A DNA stretch of 64,000 nucleotides from Chitinophagaceae bacterium (GTDB taxonomy: Bacteria; Bacteroidota; Bacteroidia; Chitinophagales; Chitinophagaceae): the NCBI GenBank assembly GCA_016720565.1, contig JADKKJ010000001.1:620001-684000 (forward strand), given 5' to 3'. The notes beneath the pieces are model-generated. The model had not been told where the DNA came from and did not search any database. It was given only the letters and a program-made list of their open reading frames with translations. Each line of letters starts with the position of its first letter. The stretch's first letter is position 1. Made by a program: the position numbers and the translations under genes. Shown here one piece after another: positions 33,566 through 42,267 of the stretch.

Positions 33566-34516
33566 ATGAAGCGATCACTAATTCTCCCTTTACTACTGAT
33601 CAACATAATAGCAACCGCGCAATGGAAGAATGTCGACTCCTCATTCGGCCCCTTACCATCCAGCGTACATGTTTACTTCACTGATAATCCCATTGATACT
33701 TCTCCATTTCGCGCTTATTATTTGATAGCTGATCTTAAGGATAAGAAACTGGAATTCCTGACAGATACTTCCCATGACCGCAGGCTGAAGCCATCTGAAT
33801 TCTATGAAAGGAATAATAGACCGCTGGCTGTAGTGAACTGCACTTTTTTTTCTTATGAAACGAACAGGAGTTTGAATGCGGTTATAAAGGATGGGAAACT
33901 GGTAGCATTTAACCAGGAAAACATCGCTGGTCGTGGGAAAGATACTTTCACTTACCGTCATGCTCTTGGCAGTGCATTGGGAATAAATAAAAAACGCGAA
34001 GCCGATATTGCCTGGCTATATACTGATTCCAGTTGGAAGTTTGCCATGGCATCGCAATATCCCATTCCACCCGTTAAAGATTCCGTTAAGAAAATGCCGC
34101 ATGCTTACTATTTCAGGAGCAAAGAATGGGGTTTGGAAAAATGGAAAATGCAAACAGCAGTTGGAGGTGGTCCGGTGCTTTTGCAGAACGGTGAGATCAA
34201 AGTGACAAACAATGAAGAGATCAAATTCGCAAACAAAGCGATCAACGATAAACATCCCCGCACGGCCATGGGATATACAAAAGAGGGCAAGCTTATCATT
34301 CTGATGATCGAAGGAAGAAGCAAAATAGCCGGCGGCGCCACGCTCACACAAATGGCGCAGCTATTTAAAGAGCTTGGCTGTGTGGAAGCCATTAATCTGG
34401 ATGGTGGTGGCAGCAGCTGTTTGCTGGTAAATGGAAAGGAAACCATTAAAGTGTCTGATAAGGAAGGGCAGCGGGCAGTACCGGCGGTTTTTTTGATACA
34501 AGCCACTAGCCGCTAG
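33566..34516 (+). CDS. Exported phosphodiester glycosidase (NAGPA domain) protein
   Basis: The protein is 316 aa with a signal peptide (MKRSLILPLLLINIIATAQ). The NAGPA/DUF2233 domain is visible: LAVVNCTFFSYETNRSLNAVIKDG, AVGGGPVLLQNGEI, HPRTAMGYTKEGKLIILMIEGRS and AINLDGGGSSCLLVNG (the DGGGSS catalytic loop). Eukaryotic members uncover mannose-6-phosphate; bacterial relatives act on cell-wall or phosphodiester-linked sugars in the periplasm. The precise substrate is unknown. Its stop and that of the converging regulator gene lie in one repeat element. Confidence 0.9.
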   Translation: MKRSLILPLLLINIIATAQWKNVDSSFGPLPSSVHVYFTDNPIDTSPFRAYYLIADLKDKKLEFLTDTSHDRRLKPSEFYERNNRPLAVVNCTFFSYETNRSLNAVIKDGKLVAFNQENIAGRGKDTFTYRHALGSALGINKKREADIAWLYTDSSWKFAMASQYPIPPVKDSVKKMPHAYYFRSKEWGLEKWKMQTAVGGGPVLLQNGEIKVTNNEEIKFANKAINDKHPRTAMGYTKEGKLIILMIEGRSKIAGGATLTQMAQLFKELGCVEAINLDGGGSSCLLVNGKETIKVSDKEGQRAVPAVFLIQATSR

Positions 34517-34540
34517 CTTCCAGCCACAAGCCACTAACTC
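34501..34540. repeat. AGCCACTAGCCGCTAGC near-tandem repeat holding two stop codons
   Basis: Units of AGCCACTAGC, CGCTAGC, AGCCACA and AGCCACTAA run through the junction. The forward TAG (34514-34516) and the reverse-strand TAG (34534-34536) of the two converging genes are both inside, as at 31206-31231. The final sense codons ATSR of the forward gene are repeat-derived. Confidence 0.8.
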
Positions 34541-37404
34541 TTTATGCTCATTAAGAAATCAAACAGGTTCATCTCTGAGCTGATTCCCAGTTTTTTTCTA
34601 AGCCGGTAGCGACTGATCTCCACTCCTCTGACAGAAATATTCATCAGCCTTGCGATCTCCTTGGTGGAAAGGTTCATGCGCAGGTAGGCAGATAATTTTA
34701 ACTCATTGGCGGTAATGGAAGGATATTTTTCTTTTAATACCACCACAAAATCACTGTGCACCTTGTCGAAATGGTGTGTGAACTGCATCCAGTCATTATC
34801 CATTTTCTCATCCTCTCCTAAAACTTTTACCATTTTTTTGATCTCAGACTGGGCTTTTTCATTGTCCAGCGCTTTCATCAGGTGGTTAAGTTCACTCCGG
34901 AGCTTTGCCATTAACTCGCTTTTCTGCACCAGGTGCATGGCATTGGTGGCCAGCTCCGAATTCTTAAAATCCACTTCGGCCTGCAATTTTTCATTTCGCA
35001 GCGCTACTAATTCGTTTTCCGCTTTATTGATCTCCAATTGGTGCAGATATTGCAACTGTGTCTGCTCTTTTTCATATTTCTCCTGCTGAAGCTTGAATTT
35101 TTTTACCTGCCATTTATAGAGATAAAATATGCCAATGGCTATTAGCAGCAAATAGACCAGGTAGGCCCATACACTCTGGTACCAGGGGGGGAGTATTCGG
35201 AAACTAAAGATGGCGGGGGCCGATTCATTTCCCGGATGGTTCCTGACCTTAACTTCAAAATGGTAATTACCTGCTGGTAAATGCGTGTATTCTTTTTCAG
35301 TTTTAGCGGTCCACTCACTCCAGTTATCATCCAGTCCCCTGAGCCGGTAACTGAATTCCAAATTGTCCTGTTGTCCATATACCGGTGCTGCATAATTGAT
35401 CCGCAGGCTTCCCCAGTTATGTTGTATATCACTGCTCTCTTTGCTGCTATCCGAAAGGTAGCCGCCAAATAATAGACTGTCGCGACGATTAAAGATCCTT
35501 ACGCTTCTTACCATGGCCTGCAGTGCAGGCATGGTTTGTTTATATTTTTCATAATTCACCAGGAAAAAACCTTTCTCCCCGCCAATGAATATATTCCTTG
35601 CATTCATGGGATAGATGAATTCAAAGCCACTCAGTAATTTATTATCCAGCTCAGGTAATCGTAGTATGACTGGCTTTTTACCACTTCGATCCAGCACCGC
35701 GAGTTGCTTCTCATGTATGAACCAGATATTCCCTTCATTGTCTTCACAGAGATATCGAATACTTTTTTGGCCCAGCAATTCCTGGTAAAAAGCGGAAGGT
35801 GAAAAACGGTCTTTGGCCGCATCATAAGTATAAACTCCTTTTTCAGTGGCAACCAGCACCTCGTTATTGATCTTATATACATGATTATTCAGGGTGGAGG
35901 GCAGTCCATCGGCCGCAGTATAAAGATGATGCTGGTATTTTCCATTCACGTCCTTGCTTACCTTATACACGCCATGATAGGGGTGGGAGACCCAGATCGT
36001 TCCCTGCTGGTCAATAGCCACAAAACGGCAGGATTCATCAAGACCCTGAACTGAGCCACCTTCTGTAAAATGATCACCGGTATAATTAAAAAAACTCAGC
36101 CCCCGGTAGGTACCGCTGATCATCATGGTTGTTGGATATACAGTGGATGAAGGCACAAAATTCCATACTCCTTTACCTGGATTGTAAAGAGGCCGGGCTG
36201 TATTGCCTGAAACAATAAAAGCGCCTTCATGATGACCCAGTAATAACTGGTCATTGATGTTGGCCAGTCCCCAAACCTGCCCGGTAGTATTTGTTACCGG
36301 TGAAAAAGCCCCTTTACTGAAACTAAGATCCGGAAGGGATTGTAAGGGTACCGAATAAAGTCCGGCAGATGTTCCGGTATACAAAAGATTATCATGTATG
36401 ATGGCCGTATATCCTGAACCTTCCTGCGAGTAAGGACTGATCTTTTTGATAGCGCTGTTATAGGCAATGAAGTCGATGCCATTATCCAGTCCCAGCCAGA
36501 GATTTTCCTGTCGGTCAAGATAGATGCTTAAGACATTATTATTCTGCAATCCTTCCGATCGGCTGAATTTCTGTATAAGTTCTCCTTTAGTATCTACGAT
36601 CTGCACCCCATTGCTGTTCGTAGCCAGGGCTATCCAGTTCTTGCCTATCATGGTGGCCGCATATATTCTCTCCGACTGTATTATCTGAAGGGCTGGTGAA
36701 TGAAGTGGCTGCAAACCCTGACTGGTTAAAACAAATACCCCAGCCTTCAGGGTGGTCACTAAGGAACTGTCATTACCTAATGCCAAAATTGCTGTCACTG
36801 GTTCAGCAGGCAGGGTTTTAGCCTGTTTTACAGGTGCCCATACATTTCCGGTGAATTGTAATAGTCCTTCCCTGAAATCATGCGCATAAAGCCGGTCGCC
36901 GCAAACCCCCAGGAAAGACCATTCCGCAGGCGATGTATAAACAGAAATAGTATTATCCGTATAACGGAAGATCCGGTTCTGGGTACGAAACCATACCGCT
37001 TTTCCATAGATACAGATATCCCAGACATCCCCGAACGAACGGTCCCTGGCGGGTATCAATGCGGTCAGCGATCTGTATTCAAGTGCGTTATTCGAAGCGG
37101 GCGTAAAAAATCCGATCTCATCCTGCCCGCCGGTATAAATGCGATTATCCGGGGATACGCGAACCGAACGAACTATTGTCCTGTTAGGTAAAGGGTATAG
37201 GTTCCAGTACTGGCCATCATAACTTAAAAGCCCTTCGTTATTCGCCATGTAAACAATACCTCTGGCATCCTGGGTTATATCCCAGGTCTGAAGTCCGGCT
37301 CCGTAAGTTTTTTTGGCATAGTTGATAACATCCGGCAAACCAATGGTATTCTGAGCGGAGCTTAGCAAGGGAAAAACCAACAAGAGGTAAAATAACTTCT
37401 TCAT
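34534..37404 (-). CDS. Transmembrane sensor-regulator: propeller, Y_Y_Y, coiled coil, LuxR-type HTH
   Basis: From the ATG at 37404 the protein is 956 aa. It has a signal peptide (MKKLFYLLLVFPLLSSAQ), then about 620 residues of two-component-regulator propeller blades (GIVYMANNEGLLSYDGQYW; NLWLGLDNGIDFI; GTIWVSHPYHGVYKV), a Y_Y_Y Ig-like domain near 650-740 (LEFSYRLRGLDDNWSEW), one membrane helix (about 742-765), a coiled coil (766-860), and a LuxR/GerE-type HTH at about 893-950 (LSTKEIARLMNISVRGVEISRYRLRKKLG). There is no kinase or receiver domain, so a periplasmic glycan signal would pass straight to the DNA-binding end. It is divergent from susC and is the likely regulator of this locus. 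The frame extends upstream to 37533 without support. Confidence 0.93.
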   Translation of the reverse strand: MKKLFYLLLVFPLLSSAQNTIGLPDVINYAKKTYGAGLQTWDITQDARGIVYMANNEGLLSYDGQYWNLYPLPNRTIVRSVRVSPDNRIYTGGQDEIGFFTPASNNALEYRSLTALIPARDRSFGDVWDICIYGKAVWFRTQNRIFRYTDNTISVYTSPAEWSFLGVCGDRLYAHDFREGLLQFTGNVWAPVKQAKTLPAEPVTAILALGNDSSLVTTLKAGVFVLTSQGLQPLHSPALQIIQSERIYAATMIGKNWIALATNSNGVQIVDTKGELIQKFSRSEGLQNNNVLSIYLDRQENLWLGLDNGIDFIAYNSAIKKISPYSQEGSGYTAIIHDNLLYTGTSAGLYSVPLQSLPDLSFSKGAFSPVTNTTGQVWGLANINDQLLLGHHEGAFIVSGNTARPLYNPGKGVWNFVPSSTVYPTTMMISGTYRGLSFFNYTGDHFTEGGSVQGLDESCRFVAIDQQGTIWVSHPYHGVYKVSKDVNGKYQHHLYTAADGLPSTLNNHVYKINNEVLVATEKGVYTYDAAKDRFSPSAFYQELLGQKSIRYLCEDNEGNIWFIHEKQLAVLDRSGKKPVILRLPELDNKLLSGFEFIYPMNARNIFIGGEKGFFLVNYEKYKQTMPALQAMVRSVRIFNRRDSLLFGGYLSDSSKESSDIQHNWGSLRINYAAPVYGQQDNLEFSYRLRGLDDNWSEWTAKTEKEYTHLPAGNYHFEVKVRNHPGNESAPAIFSFRILPPWYQSVWAYLVYLLLIAIGIFYLYKWQVKKFKLQQEKYEKEQTQLQYLHQLEINKAENELVALRNEKLQAEVDFKNSELATNAMHLVQKSELMAKLRSELNHLMKALDNEKAQSEIKKMVKVLGEDEKMDNDWMQFTHHFDKVHSDFVVVLKEKYPSITANELKLSAYLRMNLSTKEIARLMNISVRGVEISRYRLRKKLGISSEMNLFDFLMSIKS

Positions 37405-37446
37405 TGAAGACAGTTTGATCGATTGTGAAAGTAGGAAATTTAGTTT

Positions 37447-37557
37447 GTTGTAGGAATGATGTAGTATAATTAATGAATAATCAATCAGTTGCCTTTTTAT
37501 GATGTAGTCATGTTGTAGGCATAAATTGGGCAAACGGTGGTTAGTAACATAAATTCG
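37447..37557 (+). promoter_or_regulatory. susC/regulator intergenic control region with TGTAG repeats
   Basis: GTTGTAGG occurs at 37447-37454 and 37512-37519, and ATGATGTAGT at 37456-37465 and 37499-37508. That makes four (A/T)TGTAG sites in mirrored order, a likely operator set. A susC promoter fits TTG at 37526-37528 with TAAATTCG (one mismatch to TAnnTTTG) at 37550-37557, spacing 21 bp. A regulator -7-like box TAAATTTC lies on the other strand (37434-37441). Confidence 0.5.
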
Positions 37558-37598
37558 CTTGGCTTTTAAAAAGCCTTTCTGCTAAATCAACTTGCTAT

Positions 37599-40500
37599 AT
37601 GAAACAAAAAATTGCATTGCTAAGCCTATGCTTGCTGGCCGCTGTTTTCTTTCAGTCGGTCCTTGGCCAGCAGCTACCGGTCTCCGGTACGGTAACCAAC
37701 AAAACTACTGGTGAACCGCTAACAGGAGCTACTATTCAGTTAAAAGGGACCAAAACAGTTGCCCAGACAGATGCCATGGGTCATTTCTCCATCAATGTGC
37801 CAGCTGCAGGTTCAGTGCTGATGATCAGTTATACCGGGCTTAAACCGGTAGAGATCACAGTAAAAGATCTGAAGGCTTCCCTAACCGTTCAAATGGAAGA
37901 AAGCGCTACAGTTACTCTATCTGACGTAGTGGTAGTAGGGTATGGAACCCAAAAGATCACCAAGGTCTCCGGAGCCATCGCTACCATTAAAAGCGCTGAT
38001 GTTGAGAAACTGAAACCTGCAAGGGTGGAAGAAGTACTTCAGGGACGCGCCTCCGGGGTAGTGGTAGTAAACAGCGGTACACCTGGTGCCAAACCAACCG
38101 TGCTTATACGCGGTATCCCTTCTTTCTCTGGTACCGATCCATTGGTGATAATTGATGGAGTTCCGCAAACACTGACCGATTTCAATTCTATTAACCCTGC
38201 TGATGTGGAATCAGTGAACCTGCTGAAAGATGCAGCCACCACCGCTATCTATGGGGTGAAAGGGGGTAATGGGGTGATCGTGGTTACCACCAAAGCCGGT
38301 CGGAAGAACCAGAAGACAGAGATCAGTTTCAATAGCAATGTAGGTTTTCAACAAGTGATCAACACAGTAGGCGTTTTAAATGCCACTGAATACGGTGCCA
38401 TGATCAACGAAGGAAGCACTACCGCAGGCGGTAATGTGATCTTCCCCGACCTCAGCGTGCTGGGTGTTGGTACCAACTGGCAAAATGAAGTTTTTAAAAC
38501 TGCCAGCGTTCAGAACTACTCCGTTTCTGCAAGAGGTGGTAATGATAAAATGAATTATTTCCTTTCTGCAGGCTGGCTTAGCCAGGGTGGTATAGTAGGA
38601 GGTGAAATGATAAATCACTTTTCACCCGCGGTAATCTTACCTCTAACCTGAGTTTCCTGCTCAGTCCTAAATTAAGATTCATCTTCAACACCACTGCGGT
38701 GATATTGGATGGAAAAGGTATCCAGGAAAATTCATTCAATAGTATCCTGGGAAGCGCACTTAACTTCGATCCTACCGTTTCCAAATATAATACGGTGCCT
38801 AACACAGCCGGCACCTTCGGTTACAGCAACCTGCTGCTTTCCGAAATATTCAACCCGCTTACAAAGCTGGAGAATACCTATAATAAAAATGTAGGTTATA
38901 AATTATATGGTAAGGGAGAACTTCAGTATGATGTACTGAAGAACTTAAAAGTTTCCACCCGTTTTGGTTATACCAAATATGATGGTAATGCCAAGTCATT
39001 CACCCCGCTGGTATTCTACGGACCGCTGAACGTAGAGAATTCCATGAATGCCGACGGTTCTACAGTTGCCGGAAAACATAACAGCGTTGCGCATGAAAAA
39101 GCCAGCAACCTGAACTGGACCTGGGAATCTTTCGCCAACTACAATTTTAAAATAAAGCAGGATCATTCATTTGAGACCGTGCTTGGATATTCCATGTCGA
39201 AAGTATCGGGTAATACAGCCGGCGCTACCCGCCAGGATGTTCCTTTCAATTCATGGGAATTCGCAGATTTTACCGCTGCCACCGGTAATAATAACGCCAC
39301 CAATTCTAACGCGCTGAGTGGATATTATTACCAGTACTTCCGCCGCAACCTTTCTTATTTCGCACGTATCAACTACGATTACCAGGAAAAATACCTGGCT
39401 TCTTTCACCGCCCGCCGCGATGGCTCTTATGCCTTCGGTAAGAATAATAAATACGCCAACTTCTTCTCCGGTTCACTGGGTTGGGTAGTTTCTAAAGAGA
39501 ATTTCTGGCATTCTGATTTCATCGATTACCTGAAGATCCGCGGATCTTATGGTTCTATCGGTAATGAGAATGTGGATCCTTTATATGTTAGTATCATCAC
39601 CGGCGGACCAAGCTATGGCCCAACGGCGAATAGCAACGGTTACACTTTTGGGGATGTGTTCTATCCTGGCGCTACCGTAGGTTCTGCAGCTAACGATGCC
39701 CTTCGCTGGGAAAAGCAAATGCAATCGAATATTGGTTTTGATATGACCTTCTTTAAACGCAGGTTCTCTATCACGGCTGATTATTTCAGGAAGACTGTTG
39801 ATGGTCTGCTCTTCACTCCTTCAGCATCCCTTTACCTGGGTACTGTTCCTATCCCAACTGCGAACATCGGTTCTACCAAAAGCAGTGGTATAGATATGAT
39901 GCTTTCTTATAACCAGAATATCGGCCGTTCATTGAAACTGAATACCAGTATTACATTCACTACCGTGAAGAATGAAGTGACTGCTACCAATACCGATGGT
40001 ACCGCGAAGATCCTGGGTGGTTATTATTTCAACGGACAATCACAGAGCGTGACTGTTTTTGAAAAGGGACAGACACCTGGTTATTTCTACGGATTCCAGA
40101 CAGAAGGATTGTTCCAGAATTTCGCTGATGTGGCGGCTCATGCTACACAAACTGGCGCTCAGCCTGGCGATATCCGTTTCGTAGACCAGAACAAGGATAA
40201 TGTGATCAATGACCTGGATAAAGTGAAGATCGGTGATCCATTCCCTGATTTCACCATGGGCTGGAACCTGAATCTCGAGTATAAGAATATCGATTTCTCT
40301 GCATTTACCTATGCCTCTATTGGTAATGATGTGTACCGCGCCTATGAAAGGAATGCGAACTATACCAATAAGGACCGTATGATCCTGGCACGCTGGACCG
40401 GCGATGGTACCACCAACAATGCAAAAACACCACGCTATTCCTTTACAGATGCAAACAGTAATATCCGCGTATCTGACCGTTATGTGGAAGATGGTTCTTT

Positions 40501-40726
40501 TGCAAAGGTGAAGAACCTGCAACTGGGTTATACACTTCCTACTAAATGGACAGGTAAGGCTTTCAGCAAACTCCGTGTTTACGTTCAGGTGAAGAATGCA
40601 TTCACCATTACCAAATACACCGGTTTTGATCCAGAGATCGCCGGAGGAATTTTGGATACAGGTGTTGACCGCGGCGCTTATCCGCAGGCCCGCACTTTTG
40701 CATTCGGCCTGGATATTAAACTCTGA
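37599..40726 (+). pseudogene. SusC/RagA-family TonB-dependent transporter, frameshifted
   Basis: This outer-membrane importer takes up glycan oligosaccharides with SusD. It has a signal peptide (MKQKIALLSLCLLAAVFFQSVLG), a carboxypeptidase-regulatory-like domain (27-105), a TonB box region VVVVGYGTQKITKVSGAI, a plug (VLIRGIPSFSGTDPLVIIDG) and a barrel to the C-terminal FGLDIKL. The frame breaks at TTTT, 38619-38622: upstream codons end SQGGIVGGEMINHF and then drift to a stop at 38651, while the next frame resumes the family pattern as TRGNLTSNLSFLLSPKLRF. One extra T restores a 1,042-residue protein, the usual SusC size. Either a real inactivating or phase-type deletion, or a sequencing error. 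It is the only SusC in the locus. Confidence 0.9.
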
Positions 40727-40743
40727 TCAACAATTAAAAACTA

Positions 40744-42261
40744 ATGACAATGTCTAAAATAATAATAAGAACCTTACTCGTAGCAAGCTTGCTCTCCGGA
40801 TTAGCTTCCTGCAAAAAATGGGTTGATTATAATCCTCACGAGGATTTCCGTATCACGGAGCTTGATTATCTCGCTTCGGAAAGCGATTATCGCACGATGG
40901 CAGTGAGTGTGTACACTCCTTTGCAATGGCTGAACCAGGCCGTAGTAGTAGGAGAGGTTGCCTCTGACAACGCGGTGAGCGGTGGTGAGAATGCTTCCGA
41001 TGTGCTTTCCCTCCAGCAGATAGATGATTATACCCATACTTCCAATAACTCTACTTTGACTGAATTATGGAAGTCGGCTTATGAAGGTGTGAACCGCGCG
41101 AATTATATGACGCAGTATAAAGGCGTTAATCCTGCCGGTAAGACCGTTGATTTCGCTGGCAAGAATGCGCTGTATGGTGAAGTATATTTCTTACGCGCCT
41201 ATTATTATTTCACGTTGGTGAAATTCTTCGGTGATGTTCCTTTGTTCACTGATAAGCGTCTGGGCCTTTCTGAATCAGGAAGCCTGGGACGTTCACCAAA
41301 AGCAGATGTATATCGCCAGGTGGAAGCCGACCTTACCGCAGCGATCGCTGTGCTTCCTGCTGTTCAGGTTGATAAAGGCCGTATCACAAAATATGCAGCG
41401 CAGGCCTTATTGGGTAAAGTTTATCTCTACCAGAACAAATACAATGAAGCTGCCGCCATGCTGGATAATGTGATCACGCCAAATGCATTCAGCCTGGTAA
41501 GTAATTTCAATTCGATTTTCCTTGCTTCCGGCGAAAACGGTCCTGAGTCTGTTTTTGAAATTCAATATTCCAATACTTCCCCTTATTATAACTGGGGTGG
41601 TTATAACCGCGGACAGGGTAACTATGCGGTACAGCAGTGCGGTATCCGTGGACTGAATGGTTCTGCGAACATGCCTTATGCGGCAGGATGGAGTACCAAT
41701 CTTCCTACACAGAATCTTAAGGCAGCTTATGCGGCTGGCGACCAGAGAAGGGATGTGACCATCCTGGACATCGAAGCCTATAAAGCAGCTAACCCTTCTT
41801 ATAATATCACCTACCAGGTGGCCCCTTATAAGAACACTGGTTTATACAGCCAGAAATACCAGCCCCGTAAAGGCGAGACCTCCGGTCAGCTGGAACTTAA
41901 CTACACAAATAATTATCGTATCATTCGTTACTCAGATGTTTTATTGATGGCTGCTGAAGCATGGACCAAGTCCACTTCCCCCAATGAAACAAAGGCCCGT
42001 GATTACCTGAATCGTGTTCGTCGCCGTGCATTCAGCGACCTTCTGCATGATGTCAGTGCCAGCGGTAATGCCCTTTACCTGGCCATCCTTGATGAACGTC
42101 GTTTGGAACTGGCCATGGAAGGAGATCGTTTCTTCGACCTGGTTCGTACTGGTCAGGCAGCTGCCAAGATCCAGGGTTTCACCACAGGTAAACATGAACT
42201 GTTCCCTATTCCAATAGAAGAGGTAACTATCTCCGGGCTTTCACAGAACCCCGGATATTAA
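40744..42261 (+). CDS. SusD/RagB-family glycan-binding outer-membrane lipoprotein
   Basis: The 505 aa lipoprotein has a lipobox GLASC (Cys 23 from the first ATG). It caps the SusC barrel and binds the substrate glycan outside the cell. N-terminal helices (ESDYRTMAVSVYTPLQWLNQAVVVGEVASDNA), TPR-like AVYLRAYYYFTLVKFFGDVPL, YAAQALLGKVYLYQNKYNEAAAML and the C-terminal RRRAFSDLL...LDERRLELAMEGDRFFDLVRTG are standard SusD features. It lies 17 bp after susC. A second ATG at 40750 gives MSKIIIRTLL and is equally possible as the start. Confidence 0.95.
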   Translation: MTMSKIIIRTLLVASLLSGLASCKKWVDYNPHEDFRITELDYLASESDYRTMAVSVYTPLQWLNQAVVVGEVASDNAVSGGENASDVLSLQQIDDYTHTSNNSTLTELWKSAYEGVNRANYMTQYKGVNPAGKTVDFAGKNALYGEVYFLRAYYYFTLVKFFGDVPLFTDKRLGLSESGSLGRSPKADVYRQVEADLTAAIAVLPAVQVDKGRITKYAAQALLGKVYLYQNKYNEAAAMLDNVITPNAFSLVSNFNSIFLASGENGPESVFEIQYSNTSPYYNWGGYNRGQGNYAVQQCGIRGLNGSANMPYAAGWSTNLPTQNLKAAYAAGDQRRDVTILDIEAYKAANPSYNITYQVAPYKNTGLYSQKYQPRKGETSGQLELNYTNNYRIIRYSDVLLMAAEAWTKSTSPNETKARDYLNRVRRRAFSDLLHDVSASGNALYLAILDERRLELAMEGDRFFDLVRTGQAAAKIQGFTTGKHELFPIPIEEVTISGLSQNPGY

Positions 42262-42267
42262 TCAACA

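Noticed and set aside
34706..35089. Antisense open frame opposite the regulator HTH and coiled coil
   Set aside because: Serine/leucine-rich mirror of the coiled-coil codons; no independent support.
37405..37533. N-terminal extension of the membrane regulator
   Set aside because: It would hide the signal peptide, is AT-rich noncoding in character and contains the operator-like TGTAG repeats.
38600..38660. Programmed ribosomal frameshift in susC
   Set aside because: No slippery heptamer of the usual X-XXY-YYZ type or clear downstream structure; a lost T in a run explains it more simply.
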